Assembly: GCA_009836625.1 (NCBI GenBank) | Contig: VXVC01000004.1 | Span: forward strand, 248,001 to 312,000 | Length of the DNA: 64,000 nucleotides | DNA from: Holophagales bacterium | Lineage (GTDB): Bacteria > Acidobacteriota > Thermoanaerobaculia > Multivoradales > Multivoraceae | Reading direction: 5' to 3' | Part shown: piece by piece, positions 46,464 to 54,919 of the stretch | Layout of the letters: each line of letters starts with the position of its first letter | How positions within the stretch are numbered: position 1 is the first letter of the stretch | Position numbers and translations under genes: made by a program | The notes under the pieces: generated by a model | What the model was told of the DNA's origin: nothing | Seen by the model: the letters and a program-made list of their open reading frames with translations, nothing else | Database searches by the model: none

Positions 46464-47147
46464 GTGGTCTCCGAGACTGTCGACCGGGAGTACTTCGAGA
46501 CGATCGAGGAGGAGTTCATCCGGTTGCGGGGCGCTCCGCTGCTTCTGAGTCCGGCCGACTGGCGTCTGGCGGACCGCTGGCGCCAGGAAGGCGTGCCCCT
46601 GTTTCTCGTTCTGGAGAGCATCCGCCTCGTCTTCGAGCGGCGCGCCGAGCGGCAGGCGGCGGCGCCGGAGGCACGGCGGAGGGGGGTGAGCAGCCTGCGC
46701 TACTGTCGGCCGGCTGTGGAGAAGGCATGGGCGGAGTACCGGGAACTCGGCGGAGCTTCGGCCCGGCAGCCCAGGCCGGCCGCCATCGACGTGCGGGCCC
46801 GGCTTCAGGCTCTGGCGGAGGCGATCCCTGCCGCGACGGTCGATGTCGAGAAGTGGCGGCAGAGGCTGCTGAAGCTTCAGGGGCCCGCACCGGTCGTCGA
46901 GGACCGTCTGGTCGGGTTGGACCGCGAACTCGTGGACCGTGCCTTCGAGCTTCTGCCGCTCCGTGACAGGGAAGAGGTCACGACGGAGGCCGAGGCCGCC
47001 CTTGGGAGGATGTCCGGTCGCGTCGACCCGGAGCGGCTGTCCGAACTCCGGCGGCGCATGGTCCGCAGGCTGGTTCGGGAGCGTCTGGGGCTGCCGCTCC
47101 TGTCCCTGTTCGCGGAGGGCTCCCGGCTGTCCCCCCGTTCCGGTTGA
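46464..47147 (+). CDS. Conserved hypothetical protein (227 aa)
   Basis: No known function. Starts at GTG 46464, 12 bases after the biotin ligase. The N-terminus YFETIEEEFIRLRGAPLLLS followed by PADWRLADRWRQEGVPL looks conserved and helical, and I have seen similar proteins in Acidobacteriota. Soluble, Arg/Glu-rich, no signal peptide or membrane segment, two helical halves separated near residue 95. Its stop is one base away from the convergent methyltransferase stop. Confidence 0.75.
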   Translation: MVSETVDREYFETIEEEFIRLRGAPLLLSPADWRLADRWRQEGVPLFLVLESIRLVFERRAERQAAAPEARRRGVSSLRYCRPAVEKAWAEYRELGGASARQPRPAAIDVRARLQALAEAIPAATVDVEKWRQRLLKLQGPAPVVEDRLVGLDRELVDRAFELLPLRDREEVTTEAEAALGRMSGRVDPERLSELRRRMVRRLVRERLGLPLLSLFAEGSRLSPRSG

Positions 47148-47148
47148 T

Positions 47149-47667
47149 TCAGCCGGCGTCGGTCGCCAAGGCCTTTCGCCAGCGGTCGGCCAGTCGATCG
47201 TAGAGCACGAGGCCGACCGTCATTCCCAGGTTGAGCGATACGGCGGTGGGTACGCGCACGTGGTGCGTGCAGCGATCCAGAATGCCATCGGAGATCGAGC
47301 CGCTCTCCGGTCCGAACACGTAGCAGGCCCGCTCCGGATGGGTGAAGCCCGGGAGCGGAACCGCCTCCGGCACGATCTCTACCGCGACCAGGTCCGCGTC
47401 GCGTGGCGCCGCTTCCAGCAGGTCGTCGACCTCGAGCACCGGAATGTGGCGGTAGGCCCGAGTCGGGTCGGTGGGCAACCGGCGGATATCGATGTCTCCG
47501 GAGGCCTGGCCCAGGATGATCATGCGGGCCTGGAAACAGAGCGCCGCCCGCAGCACGTGCCCGACGTTAACCGGATCGGACGGGCGGTCGAGCGCGACGC
47601 AGGCGAAACCGCGTCCGCCCGGGAGATCGGCGCGCCGCTGCACCCGGCGTTCGATCTTCTTTCCCAT
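47149..47667 (-). CDS. SpoU/TrmH-family RNA 2'-O-methyltransferase-like protein
   Basis: 172 aa SPOUT-fold protein. The three SpoU motifs are visible: DPVNVGHVLRAA (motif 1), YVFGPESGSI (motif 2) and AVSLNLGMTVGLVLYDR (motif 3, knot). Motif 2 ends SGSI where TrmL/TrmH have GLP or similar, so the target (tRNA or rRNA) is uncertain. Located 16 bases downstream of the 2-phosphoglycerate kinase fusion and probably in the same transcript. Confidence 0.85.
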   Translation of the reverse strand: MGKKIERRVQRRADLPGGRGFACVALDRPSDPVNVGHVLRAALCFQARMIILGQASGDIDIRRLPTDPTRAYRHIPVLEVDDLLEAAPRDADLVAVEIVPEAVPLPGFTHPERACYVFGPESGSISDGILDRCTHHVRVPTAVSLNLGMTVGLVLYDRLADRWRKALATDAG

Positions 47668-47683
47668 TCAGAGGTTCCCCCGC

Positions 47684-49873
47684 TCAGGTCTCTGCGTCGC
47701 TGTAGCGTTCGAACACCCGCTCGATCAGGAGCTGCAGGGGAAACCGGCTGAGCCGGCCGGCACCGGCCACTCGTTCGCCGAAGCTGGTGACGGAGTCGGG
47801 GCGTATGCCGTCGCCCCAGATCAGGACGGGCACCGGGTCGGCGCCGTGGACACCGACCTCGGACAGGGTGGCATGGTCCGCCGTCACCGCCACCCGGATC
47901 GGTCGTTCCAGGCGCTCAAGGAGGACGCCCAGCTCCTGGTCGACCCGTTCGAGGAAGGCGACCTTCTGGTCGGGCCGCCGGTCGTGGGCGGCGATGTCCG
48001 CTCCCTTGACATGAACCATGACCAGGTCGTGCTCCGCCAGCGCCTCCATCCCGCACTCGAACTTGAGTGCCAGGTCCGTGTCGACGTTCGCGGTCATGCC
48101 TGGTCGATGAACCGTCGATACGCCGAGCGCCGAGGCGATCCCCATCACGGTTCGGTCGCCGCCGATACAGGCGGCGGAGACCGGCAGGCCGCCCGGCTCC
48201 AGAGGCAGCAACCGGTGGACTCGACCCACCCCCCGCGTCAGTACCGCGTTCGCCGGCAGACCGCCGTTCCGCCGCCGTCTCTCGTTTGCCGGATGTCGGG
48301 CCAGGACGCGGCGCGCCTCCTGTTCGAACAGGGCCAGGACGCGCGCGGTCCGTTCGGCCGTCTCGTCGTTCGGGTCGAGCGGCCGCGGCACCAGCGGCGG
48401 CCCCGAGGGGGCCCCATCCCCCGGGTCCGACCCTTCGATGGCGGAGGTCAGGCCGTCGCCGCGCAGCGTGATCGCGAGGCGGTGTTCGGTGGTGGCACGG
48501 ACGCGTACCTTGACCCTGTCCGAAGCGGGGAGATCCAGCCGGTCGATGGCCTTGGCCAGCTTTCTGGCGTCGTCGCGGATGCGTCCGGCCCGGCGATCCA
48601 CCACGTAGCCGCGTTCGTCCAGTGTGGCGAAGTTGCCCCGGATGGCGATCGTGCCGGCCTTCAACTTGAGGCCGGCGCCCAGCGCCTCGATCGGACCCCG
48701 GGTCATGACCCGGGGGGACTGGGAGAACAGGGCGAGATTCCCCGACGCCGTGTCCGGCACGACGCCCGGCGCGACCGGATCCGCCAAACCGTTGGCGCCC
48801 TCGCTGGCCAGGCGGTCCAGGTTCGGCGTGCGTGCCGCTTCGAGAGGCGTGCGGCCGCCGAGGGATCGAAGAGGACGGTCCGGAAGACCGTCGATCACGA
48901 GCATCAGGACGGGGGGACGCGGCTCGCCCAGCCCTTCCACCGATGCCTGCGTGAGCCATGGCAGGCGCTGGGACATGTTCTGTCCGAGCAACCCGATGGC
49001 GGCCGCCAGTGCCGGCTCGCGCTCGGTCGTGTCGAGGACCGGCACGCCCACTTCCTCCGCCAGCCGAATCAGATGGTCCTGCTGGGCGCGGAGCACCCGA
49101 AAGTGATCGAGCTGTCGATGCGATCTCCTCACGGCGACCGTTTCACGGGCCAGGAAGTGGCTGCGGTGAACCTCCTCGTCGTCCGTCGTGAGCAGGAGGA
49201 AGAACTGGTAGGCGTCAGCATCGAGATCCGGGAAGGGAACCAGTCCGGGCAGCAGGTGGACGCCCTCGACGACCAGGCTCAGGTTCTCGGCAATCGCCCG
49301 CTCGACGACCGCTCGCACCCCCACGCAGACTCTCGTCGCCTGCTCCTCGAAGGTAGCGAGTGTCGGATCCTGAGTGCCGCCCGGGAGTTCAGGTGATGTG
49401 GCCTCGGCCGTCTCGTAGCTCGAAACGTGGAGAGCAGGCAGGATGGCCGGCGCGAAGACCATTCGCATCACCTGCCGCACCGTGTCGGTCGCGTTTACCC
49501 GGTAGATCCGGAGCTGGGGCGCCAGGTCGAGGGCCAGTGTGGACTTGCCGGTTCCGCCGGCGCCGCCGACGTAGAAGATGAGAGGTCTCGGCAACCGCCG
49601 CAGGCGTCGGATGAGGCGGTAGCGCCCGGCGACATCGGAGCCTTCCTTCACATCGAGCAGTTCGGCGATGCGCTGCGCCAGATGCCGTTTCTCCAGGCTG
49701 GTGATCTCCTCGCGGACCAGCCGGCGCTGCAGTTGCTCGACGCGCCGGTACGCGTGATCGAAGTCCAGGCCGGCGGCGTAGAGGCTTCGGGCAAGCAGAC
49801 CGCGAGAGAACGGCTGGGCTTCGCCCTGGTCGGTGACCTGGATCGGCCGTTCCGGAGCCTCGGTGGCGCTCAG
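47684..49873 (-). CDS. Fusion: 2-phosphoglycerate kinase + archaeal-type phosphoglycerate mutase (ApgM)
   Basis: 729 aa. Residues about 15-95 form an ATP-cone-like domain (PFSRGLLARSLYAAGLD) and about 100-310 a P-loop kinase (GGAGGTGKST at 104-113, ATDTVRQVMR, LHVSSYETA, VEGVHLLPG), together matching archaeal 2-phosphoglycerate kinase. Residues about 322-729 match cofactor-independent ApgM of the alkaline-phosphatase superfamily: VLMLVIDGLPD (Asp328), [24 protein letters not shown] and DPVPVLIWGDG. The nucleophile position reads PDTASGN, with Thr375 where Ser is usual. Start: no ATG, GTG or TTG lies near; CTG 49873 overlaps the nqrM stop (CTGA) with GGGAGG four bases before it. GTG 50104 would span all of nqrM. 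Predicted reactions: 3PG to 2PG, and 2PG + ATP to 2,3-bisphosphoglycerate. Confidence 0.88.
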   Translation of the reverse strand: MSATEAPERPIQVTDQGEAQPFSRGLLARSLYAAGLDFDHAYRRVEQLQRRLVREEITSLEKRHLAQRIAELLDVKEGSDVAGRYRLIRRLRRLPRPLIFYVGGAGGTGKSTLALDLAPQLRIYRVNATDTVRQVMRMVFAPAILPALHVSSYETAEATSPELPGGTQDPTLATFEEQATRVCVGVRAVVERAIAENLSLVVEGVHLLPGLVPFPDLDADAYQFFLLLTTDDEEVHRSHFLARETVAVRRSHRQLDHFRVLRAQQDHLIRLAEEVGVPVLDTTEREPALAAAIGLLGQNMSQRLPWLTQASVEGLGEPRPPVLMLVIDGLPDRPLRSLGGRTPLEAARTPNLDRLASEGANGLADPVAPGVVPDTASGNLALFSQSPRVMTRGPIEALGAGLKLKAGTIAIRGNFATLDERGYVVDRRAGRIRDDARKLAKAIDRLDLPASDRVKVRVRATTEHRLAITLRGDGLTSAIEGSDPGDGAPSGPPLVPRPLDPNDETAERTARVLALFEQEARRVLARHPANERRRRNGGLPANAVLTRGVGRVHRLLPLEPGGLPVSAACIGGDRTVMGIASALGVSTVHRPGMTANVDTDLALKFECGMEALAEHDLVMVHVKGADIAAHDRRPDQKVAFLERVDQELGVLLERLERPIRVAVTADHATLSEVGVHGADPVPVLIWGDGIRPDSVTSFGERVAGAGRLSRFPLQLLIERVFERYSDAET

Positions 49874-50052
49874 GTTTCCTCCCGCGCCCGTCGCAGGGGA
49901 CAGTTGGAGCAGTTCAGGGGCTTCCCGTCCGGGCCGAGCACGTCCGGACCGCCGCAGGATCCACGCAGACAGCGGCCACTGATAAGGACGCCGACGGACA
50001 TGAGAATCACCGAAGCGGCTATCACCGTGATGGTCAGAAACAGGATCGCCAT
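49870..50052 (-). CDS. nqrM: Na+-NQR maturation protein NqrM
   Basis: 60-aa membrane protein needed for assembly of the Na+-NQR, thought to deliver iron to the NqrD/NqrE site. One N-terminal transmembrane helix (residues 2-25), then GRCLRGSCGGPDVLG and CSNCP, matching the cysteine pattern of NqrM (DUF539). It is the last gene of the nqrABCDEF-apbE-nqrM series, the order known from Vibrio. Separated from apbE by a long palindromic element. Its TGA overlaps the CTG start of the next gene. Confidence 0.9.
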   Translation of the reverse strand: MAILFLTITVIAASVILMSVGVLISGRCLRGSCGGPDVLGPDGKPLNCSNCPLRRAREET

Positions 50053-50106
50053 GGCTCGCTCGCGAGTCTACCGATCGCGGCGTTGGTGCGGCTCGAGGTG
50101 GCACCC

Positions 50107-50282
50107 GCCGGTCCGGGGTTCCGAGGGGAGGGTCCCAGCGGCCGTGCGCGCTTGCGGAGTGGATGGGAGGTCTGCGCGCACTCCGCTACGCTCGCTCCGG
50201 TAGGTCCTCGGTCGATGTTGGGGCGCCGGGCGTCGCTCGCTTCGAGTCCGCTGGGACCCTCCCCACGGAACCCCGGACCGGC
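50107..50282. repeat. Long inverted-repeat element A (downstream of apbE)
   Basis: Left arm 50107-50140 and right arm 50249-50282 are 34-base reverse complements with one mismatch, enclosing a 108-base loop. The arm holds ggtccgggg and ggagggtccca blocks. The element is homologous, in inverted orientation, to element B at 51430-51592: loops of 108 and 107 bases share blocks such as cactccgct, cgctccgg and cgtcgctcgct. No ORF inside that I can support. Confidence 0.92.
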
Positions 50283-50303
50283 TGGAGGGCGTCGGGCGGC
50301 GCG

Positions 50304-51341
50304 CTAGTCGGCGGCTCCGAACCTGTCGCGGAACGCCCGGCTGGGGAGTTCTTCCAGCGTGTCGTCGCGATAGACGAGGAGCAGGGCCGCGATGCCTTTG
50401 TCGTCGGCCCACTGCAGACCGTCGTCGGGGCCGAGCGCCATCAGGGCGGTGGCGTAGGCGTCGGCGACGGCGCAGCTCGTGTGGAAGACGCTGGCCGAGG
50501 CGAGGGCGTGTTCGACCGGCCGGCCGGTTCGGGGGTCGATCGTGTGGGAGTAGCGCACGCCGTCGCGTTGCCAGTAGTTCCGGTAGTCGCCCGAGGTCGC
50601 CAGGGATCCGTCGGTGAAGGGGAGGATCCTCTGCAGGTTGGGCTGGTCAGCCTCCTCCGTTGCGGGTCCTTGTCCGGAGTCACTCACTCGAGCAGGCGGT
50701 CGTTCGATCGCGATGCGCCACGGGTCACCGGCTGGACTGTGACCGGCGGTGCGCACCTCCCCTCCGACTTCGACGAGGTGATTGGTGTAACCGGCTTTGA
50801 GCAGAGCCTCAGAAACGCTATCGACTGCCCAGCCCTTGGCGATGGCGGACAAGTCGAGAGCTGCTCCGTCTTCGAGCTTGAGAACTCGCCGGTCCTCAGA
50901 GTCCAGCTTGATCGCGCCGATCGCCCGACGCAGCTCTGCCAGCTGGTCATCGAGAGGAGGCGTTGGCTCCGCACTGCGTCCGGGCGCACCGAACCCCCAG
51001 GCGTCGACCAGTGGTCCCACGGTTGGATCGAAGGCCCCACGACTCTCCTCGCGCACCTGCCAGGCAAGCCCCAGGACGGCCCAGGTTTCCTCCGAGAAGA
51101 CTTGAGATTCGCTAGCGGCAAGCAGGTTGAAGCGCGAGATCTCGGAGTCCTCTCGGTAGGTCGACATCGCGCGGTCAACCGCATCGAGTCGATGCTCGAT
51201 GAGAGCGCGGATCGCTTCGCGCTCACCGGTCTCCGCGATCGCGCGCGCCCGATAGTAGGTGCCCATCGTCGGCCCCTGCAGCACTACTTCCTCGGGGGCC
51301 TGCGCACAGCCGATCGCGAGACCGGCGAGGACGGCAAACAC
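50304..51341 (-). CDS. apbE: FAD:protein FMN transferase
   Basis: Covalently attaches FMN to threonine of NqrB and NqrC. 345 aa from GTG 51341 (a lipoprotein-type leader VFAVLAGLAIGC with a lipobox ending at Cys12). Motifs: GPTMGTYY, SEISRFN, AFDPTVGPLVDAWGFG, DLSAIAKGWAVD, VEVGGEVRTAG, and HTIDPRTGRPV. The leader lacks the usual N-terminal Lys/Arg; an ATG at 51360 (MATKLAG) in another frame would supply it, hinting at a small frameshift. Bracketed by palindromic elements A and B within the nqr operon. Confidence 0.92.
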   Translation of the reverse strand: MFAVLAGLAIGCAQAPEEVVLQGPTMGTYYRARAIAETGEREAIRALIEHRLDAVDRAMSTYREDSEISRFNLLAASESQVFSEETWAVLGLAWQVREESRGAFDPTVGPLVDAWGFGAPGRSAEPTPPLDDQLAELRRAIGAIKLDSEDRRVLKLEDGAALDLSAIAKGWAVDSVSEALLKAGYTNHLVEVGGEVRTAGHSPAGDPWRIAIERPPARVSDSGQGPATEEADQPNLQRILPFTDGSLATSGDYRNYWQRDGVRYSHTIDPRTGRPVEHALASASVFHTSCAVADAYATALMALGPDDGLQWADDKGIAALLLVYRDDTLEELPSRAFRDRFGAAD

Positions 51342-51429
51342 CCGCCAACTTCGTTGCCATCCCCGCTTCGACCGAGACGACTCTCGGGGAGACGGAGCGA
51401 CCCGGCGACGAGATGTCCTCCAGCCTGGT

Positions 51430-51592
51430 GCGGGTCCGGGGGGAGGGGTCCCAGGTGGCTCGCAGCGAGCGACGGCCGGCGTCCCCTCCTCCAGCGACAT
51501 CCAACCGGAGCGAGCGGAGTGCAGCGAGCGCTCCCCCGTCCATTCTCCGACCAAGCGCTCGCGGCACCTGGGACCCCTCCCCCCGGACCCGC
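51430..51592. repeat. Long inverted-repeat element B (upstream of apbE)
   Basis: Arms 51430-51457 and 51565-51592 are perfect 28-base reverse complements around a 107-base loop. The reverse complement of the loop aligns with the loop of element A. Lies in the 299-base gap between nqrF and apbE, which otherwise holds no gene. Confidence 0.92.
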
Positions 51593-51640
51593 GCCAGACG
51601 GGTGCCACCGACGCCCCGCGCACGTAGCGCATTCCCAGAC

Positions 51641-52858
51641 CTAACCGAAGTCGTCGAAGGCGATGTTCTCGGGTTCGACGCCGAGGTCGTCGAGCATCTT
51701 CATGCAGGCCTGGAGCATCAGGGGAGGGCCGCAGAGGTAGTACTCGACGTCTTCCGGGGCGGGGTGGTCCTTCAGGTAGTTGTCGTACAGGACCTGGTGG
51801 ATGAAGCCGGTGTAGCCGTCCCAGTTGTCTTCCTCGAGCGGGTCGGAGAGGGCGAGATGCCAGGTGAAGTTGGGGTTCTCTTCGGCGATCCGGTCGAAGT
51901 GGTCGATATAGAACGCCTCGCGGTAGGAGCGGGCGCCGTACCAGAAGGACACCTTGCGGTCCGTGTGGATGCGGCGGAACTGGTCGAAGATGTGGGAGCG
52001 CATCGGCGCCATGCCGGCGCCGCCGCCGACGAAGATCATCTCGGCGTCCGTGTCCTTGGCGAAGAACTCGCCGAAGGGGCCGGCGATCGTCACCTCGTCG
52101 CCTGGTTTGAGGTCGAAGATGTAGGACGACATCTGGCCGGGCGGCAGGTCCATCTGGCGGGGAGGCGGCGTCGCCACGCGCACGTTCAGCATGATGACGC
52201 CCTTCTCGTCGGGGTAGTTCGCCATCGAGTAGGCCCGGATCACGGTCTCGTCGACTTTGGACACCAGGTCCCAGATCTTGAAGCGGTCCCAGTCGTCGTG
52301 GTACTCGTCCTCGATGGCGAAGTTGCTGTAGTTCACGACGTGCGGTGGGCACTCGATCTGGATGTAACCGCCCGCGCGGAAGGGGACTTCCTCGCCTTCC
52401 GGAAGTTCCAGCACGAGTTCCTTGATGAAGGTGGCGACGTTCTCGTTGGAGCGGACCTTGCACTGCCACTTCTTGACCCCGAAGACCTCGGCCGGGACGC
52501 CGATCTTCATGTCCTCCTTGATCTTGACCTGGCAGCTCAGGCGGCAGCCCTCGCGCGCCTCGCGGCGGCTGATGTGCGTCTTCTCGGTCGGCAGCATGGC
52601 GCCACCGCCCTCGAACACGTCGACCGTGCAGACGCCGCACGTGCCCTGGCCTCCGCAGGCGGAAGGGATGAAGATCTGGTGCTCGGCCAGGGTGCCGAGC
52701 AGGGTGCCGCCGGTCGCGGCGGCCAGCGTCTTCTCCTCGTTGATCAGGATCGACACCTCGCCGCCGGCGACGAGCCGCGCCTTGGCCTGCATCAGGACCG
52801 TGACCAGGGCGAGGATGACGATGGTGAACATCGTCACCCCGAGGACGACGGTGATCAC
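51641..52858 (-). CDS. nqrF: Na+-translocating NADH:quinone reductase subunit F
   Basis: NADH-oxidising entry subunit. 405 aa from GTG 52858, overlapping nqrE by 4 bases. One N-terminal transmembrane helix (residues 2-24), a 2Fe-2S ferredoxin domain with [10 protein letters not shown] and the fourth cysteine in GCRLSC, an FAD domain (RAYSMAN) and an NADH domain ([15 protein letters not shown]-terminal YYLCGPPLM). Confidence 0.97.
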   Translation of the reverse strand: MITVVLGVTMFTIVILALVTVLMQAKARLVAGGEVSILINEEKTLAAATGGTLLGTLAEHQIFIPSACGGQGTCGVCTVDVFEGGGAMLPTEKTHISRREAREGCRLSCQVKIKEDMKIGVPAEVFGVKKWQCKVRSNENVATFIKELVLELPEGEEVPFRAGGYIQIECPPHVVNYSNFAIEDEYHDDWDRFKIWDLVSKVDETVIRAYSMANYPDEKGVIMLNVRVATPPPRQMDLPPGQMSSYIFDLKPGDEVTIAGPFGEFFAKDTDAEMIFVGGGAGMAPMRSHIFDQFRRIHTDRKVSFWYGARSYREAFYIDHFDRIAEENPNFTWHLALSDPLEEDNWDGYTGFIHQVLYDNYLKDHPAPEDVEYYLCGPPLMLQACMKMLDDLGVEPENIAFDDFG

Positions 52859-53472
52859 AGCTGGATACCCCCGAAGGCCATGAAGCCGAAGGCCATCAGT
52901 CCGGTGATGACGAACGTCATGCCCAGGCCGCGCAGGCCGTGGGGCACGTTGCTGTAGCGGAGGCGCTCACGAATGGACGCCAGGGCGACGACGGCGAGGA
53001 ACCAGCCGATGCCGTTGCCCAAGCCGAAGACGACGCTTTCCCCGAAGTCGTAGTCCCGTTCGACCATGAACAGGGAGCCCCCGAGGATGGCGCAGTTCAC
53101 CGCGATCAGGGGCAGGAAGATGCCCAGCGTGGCGTGCAGCGCGGGGAAGAAACGGTCGGTCGTCATCTCCACGAGCTGGACCATCGCGGCGATCGTGCCG
53201 ATGAAGCAGAGCAGGTTCAGGAAGGTCAGGTCGACGCCGGCGAACTCGGGGCTGATCCAGGCGAGAGCGCCCTCGTTCAGGAGGTAGGTCTGGATCAGGT
53301 TGTTCGCGGGCACGGTCACGGTGAGCACGAAGATGACCGCCAGGCCGAGGCCGACCGCGGTCTCGACCTTCTTCGACACGGCCAGGAAGGAGCACATGCC
53401 CAGGAAGAAGGTCAGGGCCATGTTCTCGATGAAGATGGCCTTCACGGCCAGGTTCAGGTAGTCCTCGAACAT
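52855..53472 (-). CDS. nqrE: Na+-NQR subunit E
   Basis: 205-aa integral membrane subunit with six hydrophobic segments. The conserved cysteines in [13 protein letters not shown] and AVNCAILGG, together with those of NqrD, hold the intramembrane iron site. Located between nqrD (15-base gap) and nqrF (overlap). Confidence 0.96.
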   Translation of the reverse strand: MFEDYLNLAVKAIFIENMALTFFLGMCSFLAVSKKVETAVGLGLAVIFVLTVTVPANNLIQTYLLNEGALAWISPEFAGVDLTFLNLLCFIGTIAAMVQLVEMTTDRFFPALHATLGIFLPLIAVNCAILGGSLFMVERDYDFGESVVFGLGNGIGWFLAVVALASIRERLRYSNVPHGLRGLGMTFVITGLMAFGFMAFGGIQL

Positions 53473-53487
53473 CGTCCGGCGTCCTCC

Positions 53488-54114
53488 CTAGCCGTCCATC
53501 TCGACTTGAGCGGGTTTGTACACGCGTAGCGCCCAGATCAATCCGCCGATGATGAAGAAGGCGGCGGGAGACAGCAGCATCAGGCCGTTCGGCAGGTACC
53601 AGCCTCCTTCCGAGACCGTGGGCAGAACGCTGTAGCCGTAGAGCTTCCCGGAACCGAACAGCTCGCGCAGGAACGCCGTGACCATCAGGATCGCGCTGTA
53701 GCCGATGCCGTTGCCGATGCCGTCGAGGATGGCCAGGGACGGCGGGTTCTGCATCGCGAAGGCTTCCGCCCGCCCCATGATGATGCAGTTCGTGATGATC
53801 AGCCCGACGAACACCGAGAGCTGCTTGCTGATCTCGAACACGTAGGCCTTGAGAATCTGGTCGGTGACGATGACCAGGGAGGCGATGACGGTCAACTGGA
53901 CGATGATCCGGATGCTGTTCGGGATCTGATGCCGGAGCAGGCTGATCGTCAGGTTCGACAGGGTGAGCACGGCGATGACGGCCGCGCACATGACGACCGA
54001 GGTCTCCATCTTCGTGGTCACCGCCAGCGCCGAGCAGATGCCGAGCACCTGGAGCGCGATCGGGTTGTTGTTGAAGAGGGGGTCGAGCGCCGCTTCGCTC
54101 TTCTTGACAGCCAT
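53488..54114 (-). CDS. nqrD: Na+-NQR subunit D
   Basis: 208-aa membrane subunit paralogous to NqrE and RnfE/A. Iron-site cysteines occur in [14 protein letters not shown] and [13 protein letters not shown]. Its ATG overlaps the nqrC stop (ATGA). Confidence 0.96.
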   Translation of the reverse strand: MAVKKSEAALDPLFNNNPIALQVLGICSALAVTTKMETSVVMCAAVIAVLTLSNLTISLLRHQIPNSIRIIVQLTVIASLVIVTDQILKAYVFEISKQLSVFVGLIITNCIIMGRAEAFAMQNPPSLAILDGIGNGIGYSAILMVTAFLRELFGSGKLYGYSVLPTVSEGGWYLPNGLMLLSPAAFFIIGGLIWALRVYKPAQVEMDG

Positions 54115-54893
54115 CAGTTGGCCTCCGCGCGGATCCGGTTGAGGTAGGGCTCGAAGCCGTTCTCCCCGAGCCAGAACTCGAGCATGTTCGTTACCCCGTT
54201 GCTGGTGATCGTCGCGCCGGCGAGACCGTCGACCTCGTAGGGGTCCTCCTCGGCGCTCCCGGCGAAGCCCTTGATCACTGCCAGGCGAACGTCGCCTTCG
54301 TCATCGAAGGCCTTGCGTCCGGGCCACTTGCGCTTCCAGGTCGGATTGTCCACCTCGCCGCCCAGGCCCGGCGTCTCCTTGTGCTGGTAGTAGGTGATGC
54401 CGTGCACGGTCGTCGTGTCGGCGTCGAGCGCCAGGAAGCCGTACAGGGTGCCCCAGAGTCCCAGACCTTCGATCGGCAGCACGATCGTCTCGAGCTCGCC
54501 GCCGTCGCCGCGCATCTCGTAGAGCAGAGCCCGATCCGGGATGCGCTTGACCCTGGCCAGGTTGTCGGGGGCCTCGGTGCTGGTGTCCGGATTCCGGGCG
54601 CGCCGCTGCTGGTCGAAGGTCGCCGTGTCGCCGTCCACCGCCTCGCCCGAGGCGAGGTCGATGAGCACCGGTTCGATCGGTTCGAAGCGCTCGGCGACCT
54701 GCGCCTCGTCGATCGCGTCGCCGGGCTGGAGCAGGCCCACGGCCTCCAGCACCCGCTTCTGCTTGTCGAGGGCGATGTTCTCGTCCTGAAGATCCTCCAG
54801 GCTGACCGCGAAGGAAGACACGAGGATCCCGCACACGATGCAGATCGCGGTCGCGAACAGAAGGGTGTAGCCGGTGGCCTGTCGGTTTGCCAT
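54114..54893 (-). CDS. nqrC: Na+-NQR subunit C
   Basis: 259 aa. One N-terminal transmembrane helix (residues 8-28) and a periplasmic FMN domain. The flavinylation motif is [12 protein letters not shown] (about residues 219-230), where the threonine of S/A-G-A-T carries covalent FMN added by Apb[21 protein letters not shown] at the start matches the family. Confidence 0.95.
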   Translation of the reverse strand: MANRQATGYTLLFATAICIVCGILVSSFAVSLEDLQDENIALDKQKRVLEAVGLLQPGDAIDEAQVAERFEPIEPVLIDLASGEAVDGDTATFDQQRRARNPDTSTEAPDNLARVKRIPDRALLYEMRGDGGELETIVLPIEGLGLWGTLYGFLALDADTTTVHGITYYQHKETPGLGGEVDNPTWKRKWPGRKAFDDEGDVRLAVIKGFAGSAEEDPYEVDGLAGATITSNGVTNMLEFWLGENGFEPYLNRIRAEAN

Positions 54894-54919
54894 GGGGAGT
54901 TCCGCCGGTGGAACGAAGT

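Noticed and set aside
50053..50104. GTG 50104 as the start of the 2-PGK/ApgM fusion
   Set aside because: The extra 77 residues overlap the whole of nqrM in another frame and look like random G+C-rich translation.
50107..50282. Element A as a retron ncRNA or CRISPR-related repeat
   Set aside because: There is no reverse transcriptase or cas gene in the window, and the element is a single stem-loop with one homologous partner, not an array.
51223..51567. 114-codon open frame over the 5' part of apbE
   Set aside because: It shares no family features and overlaps the recognisable ApbE frame; only its ATG at 51360 is of possible interest.
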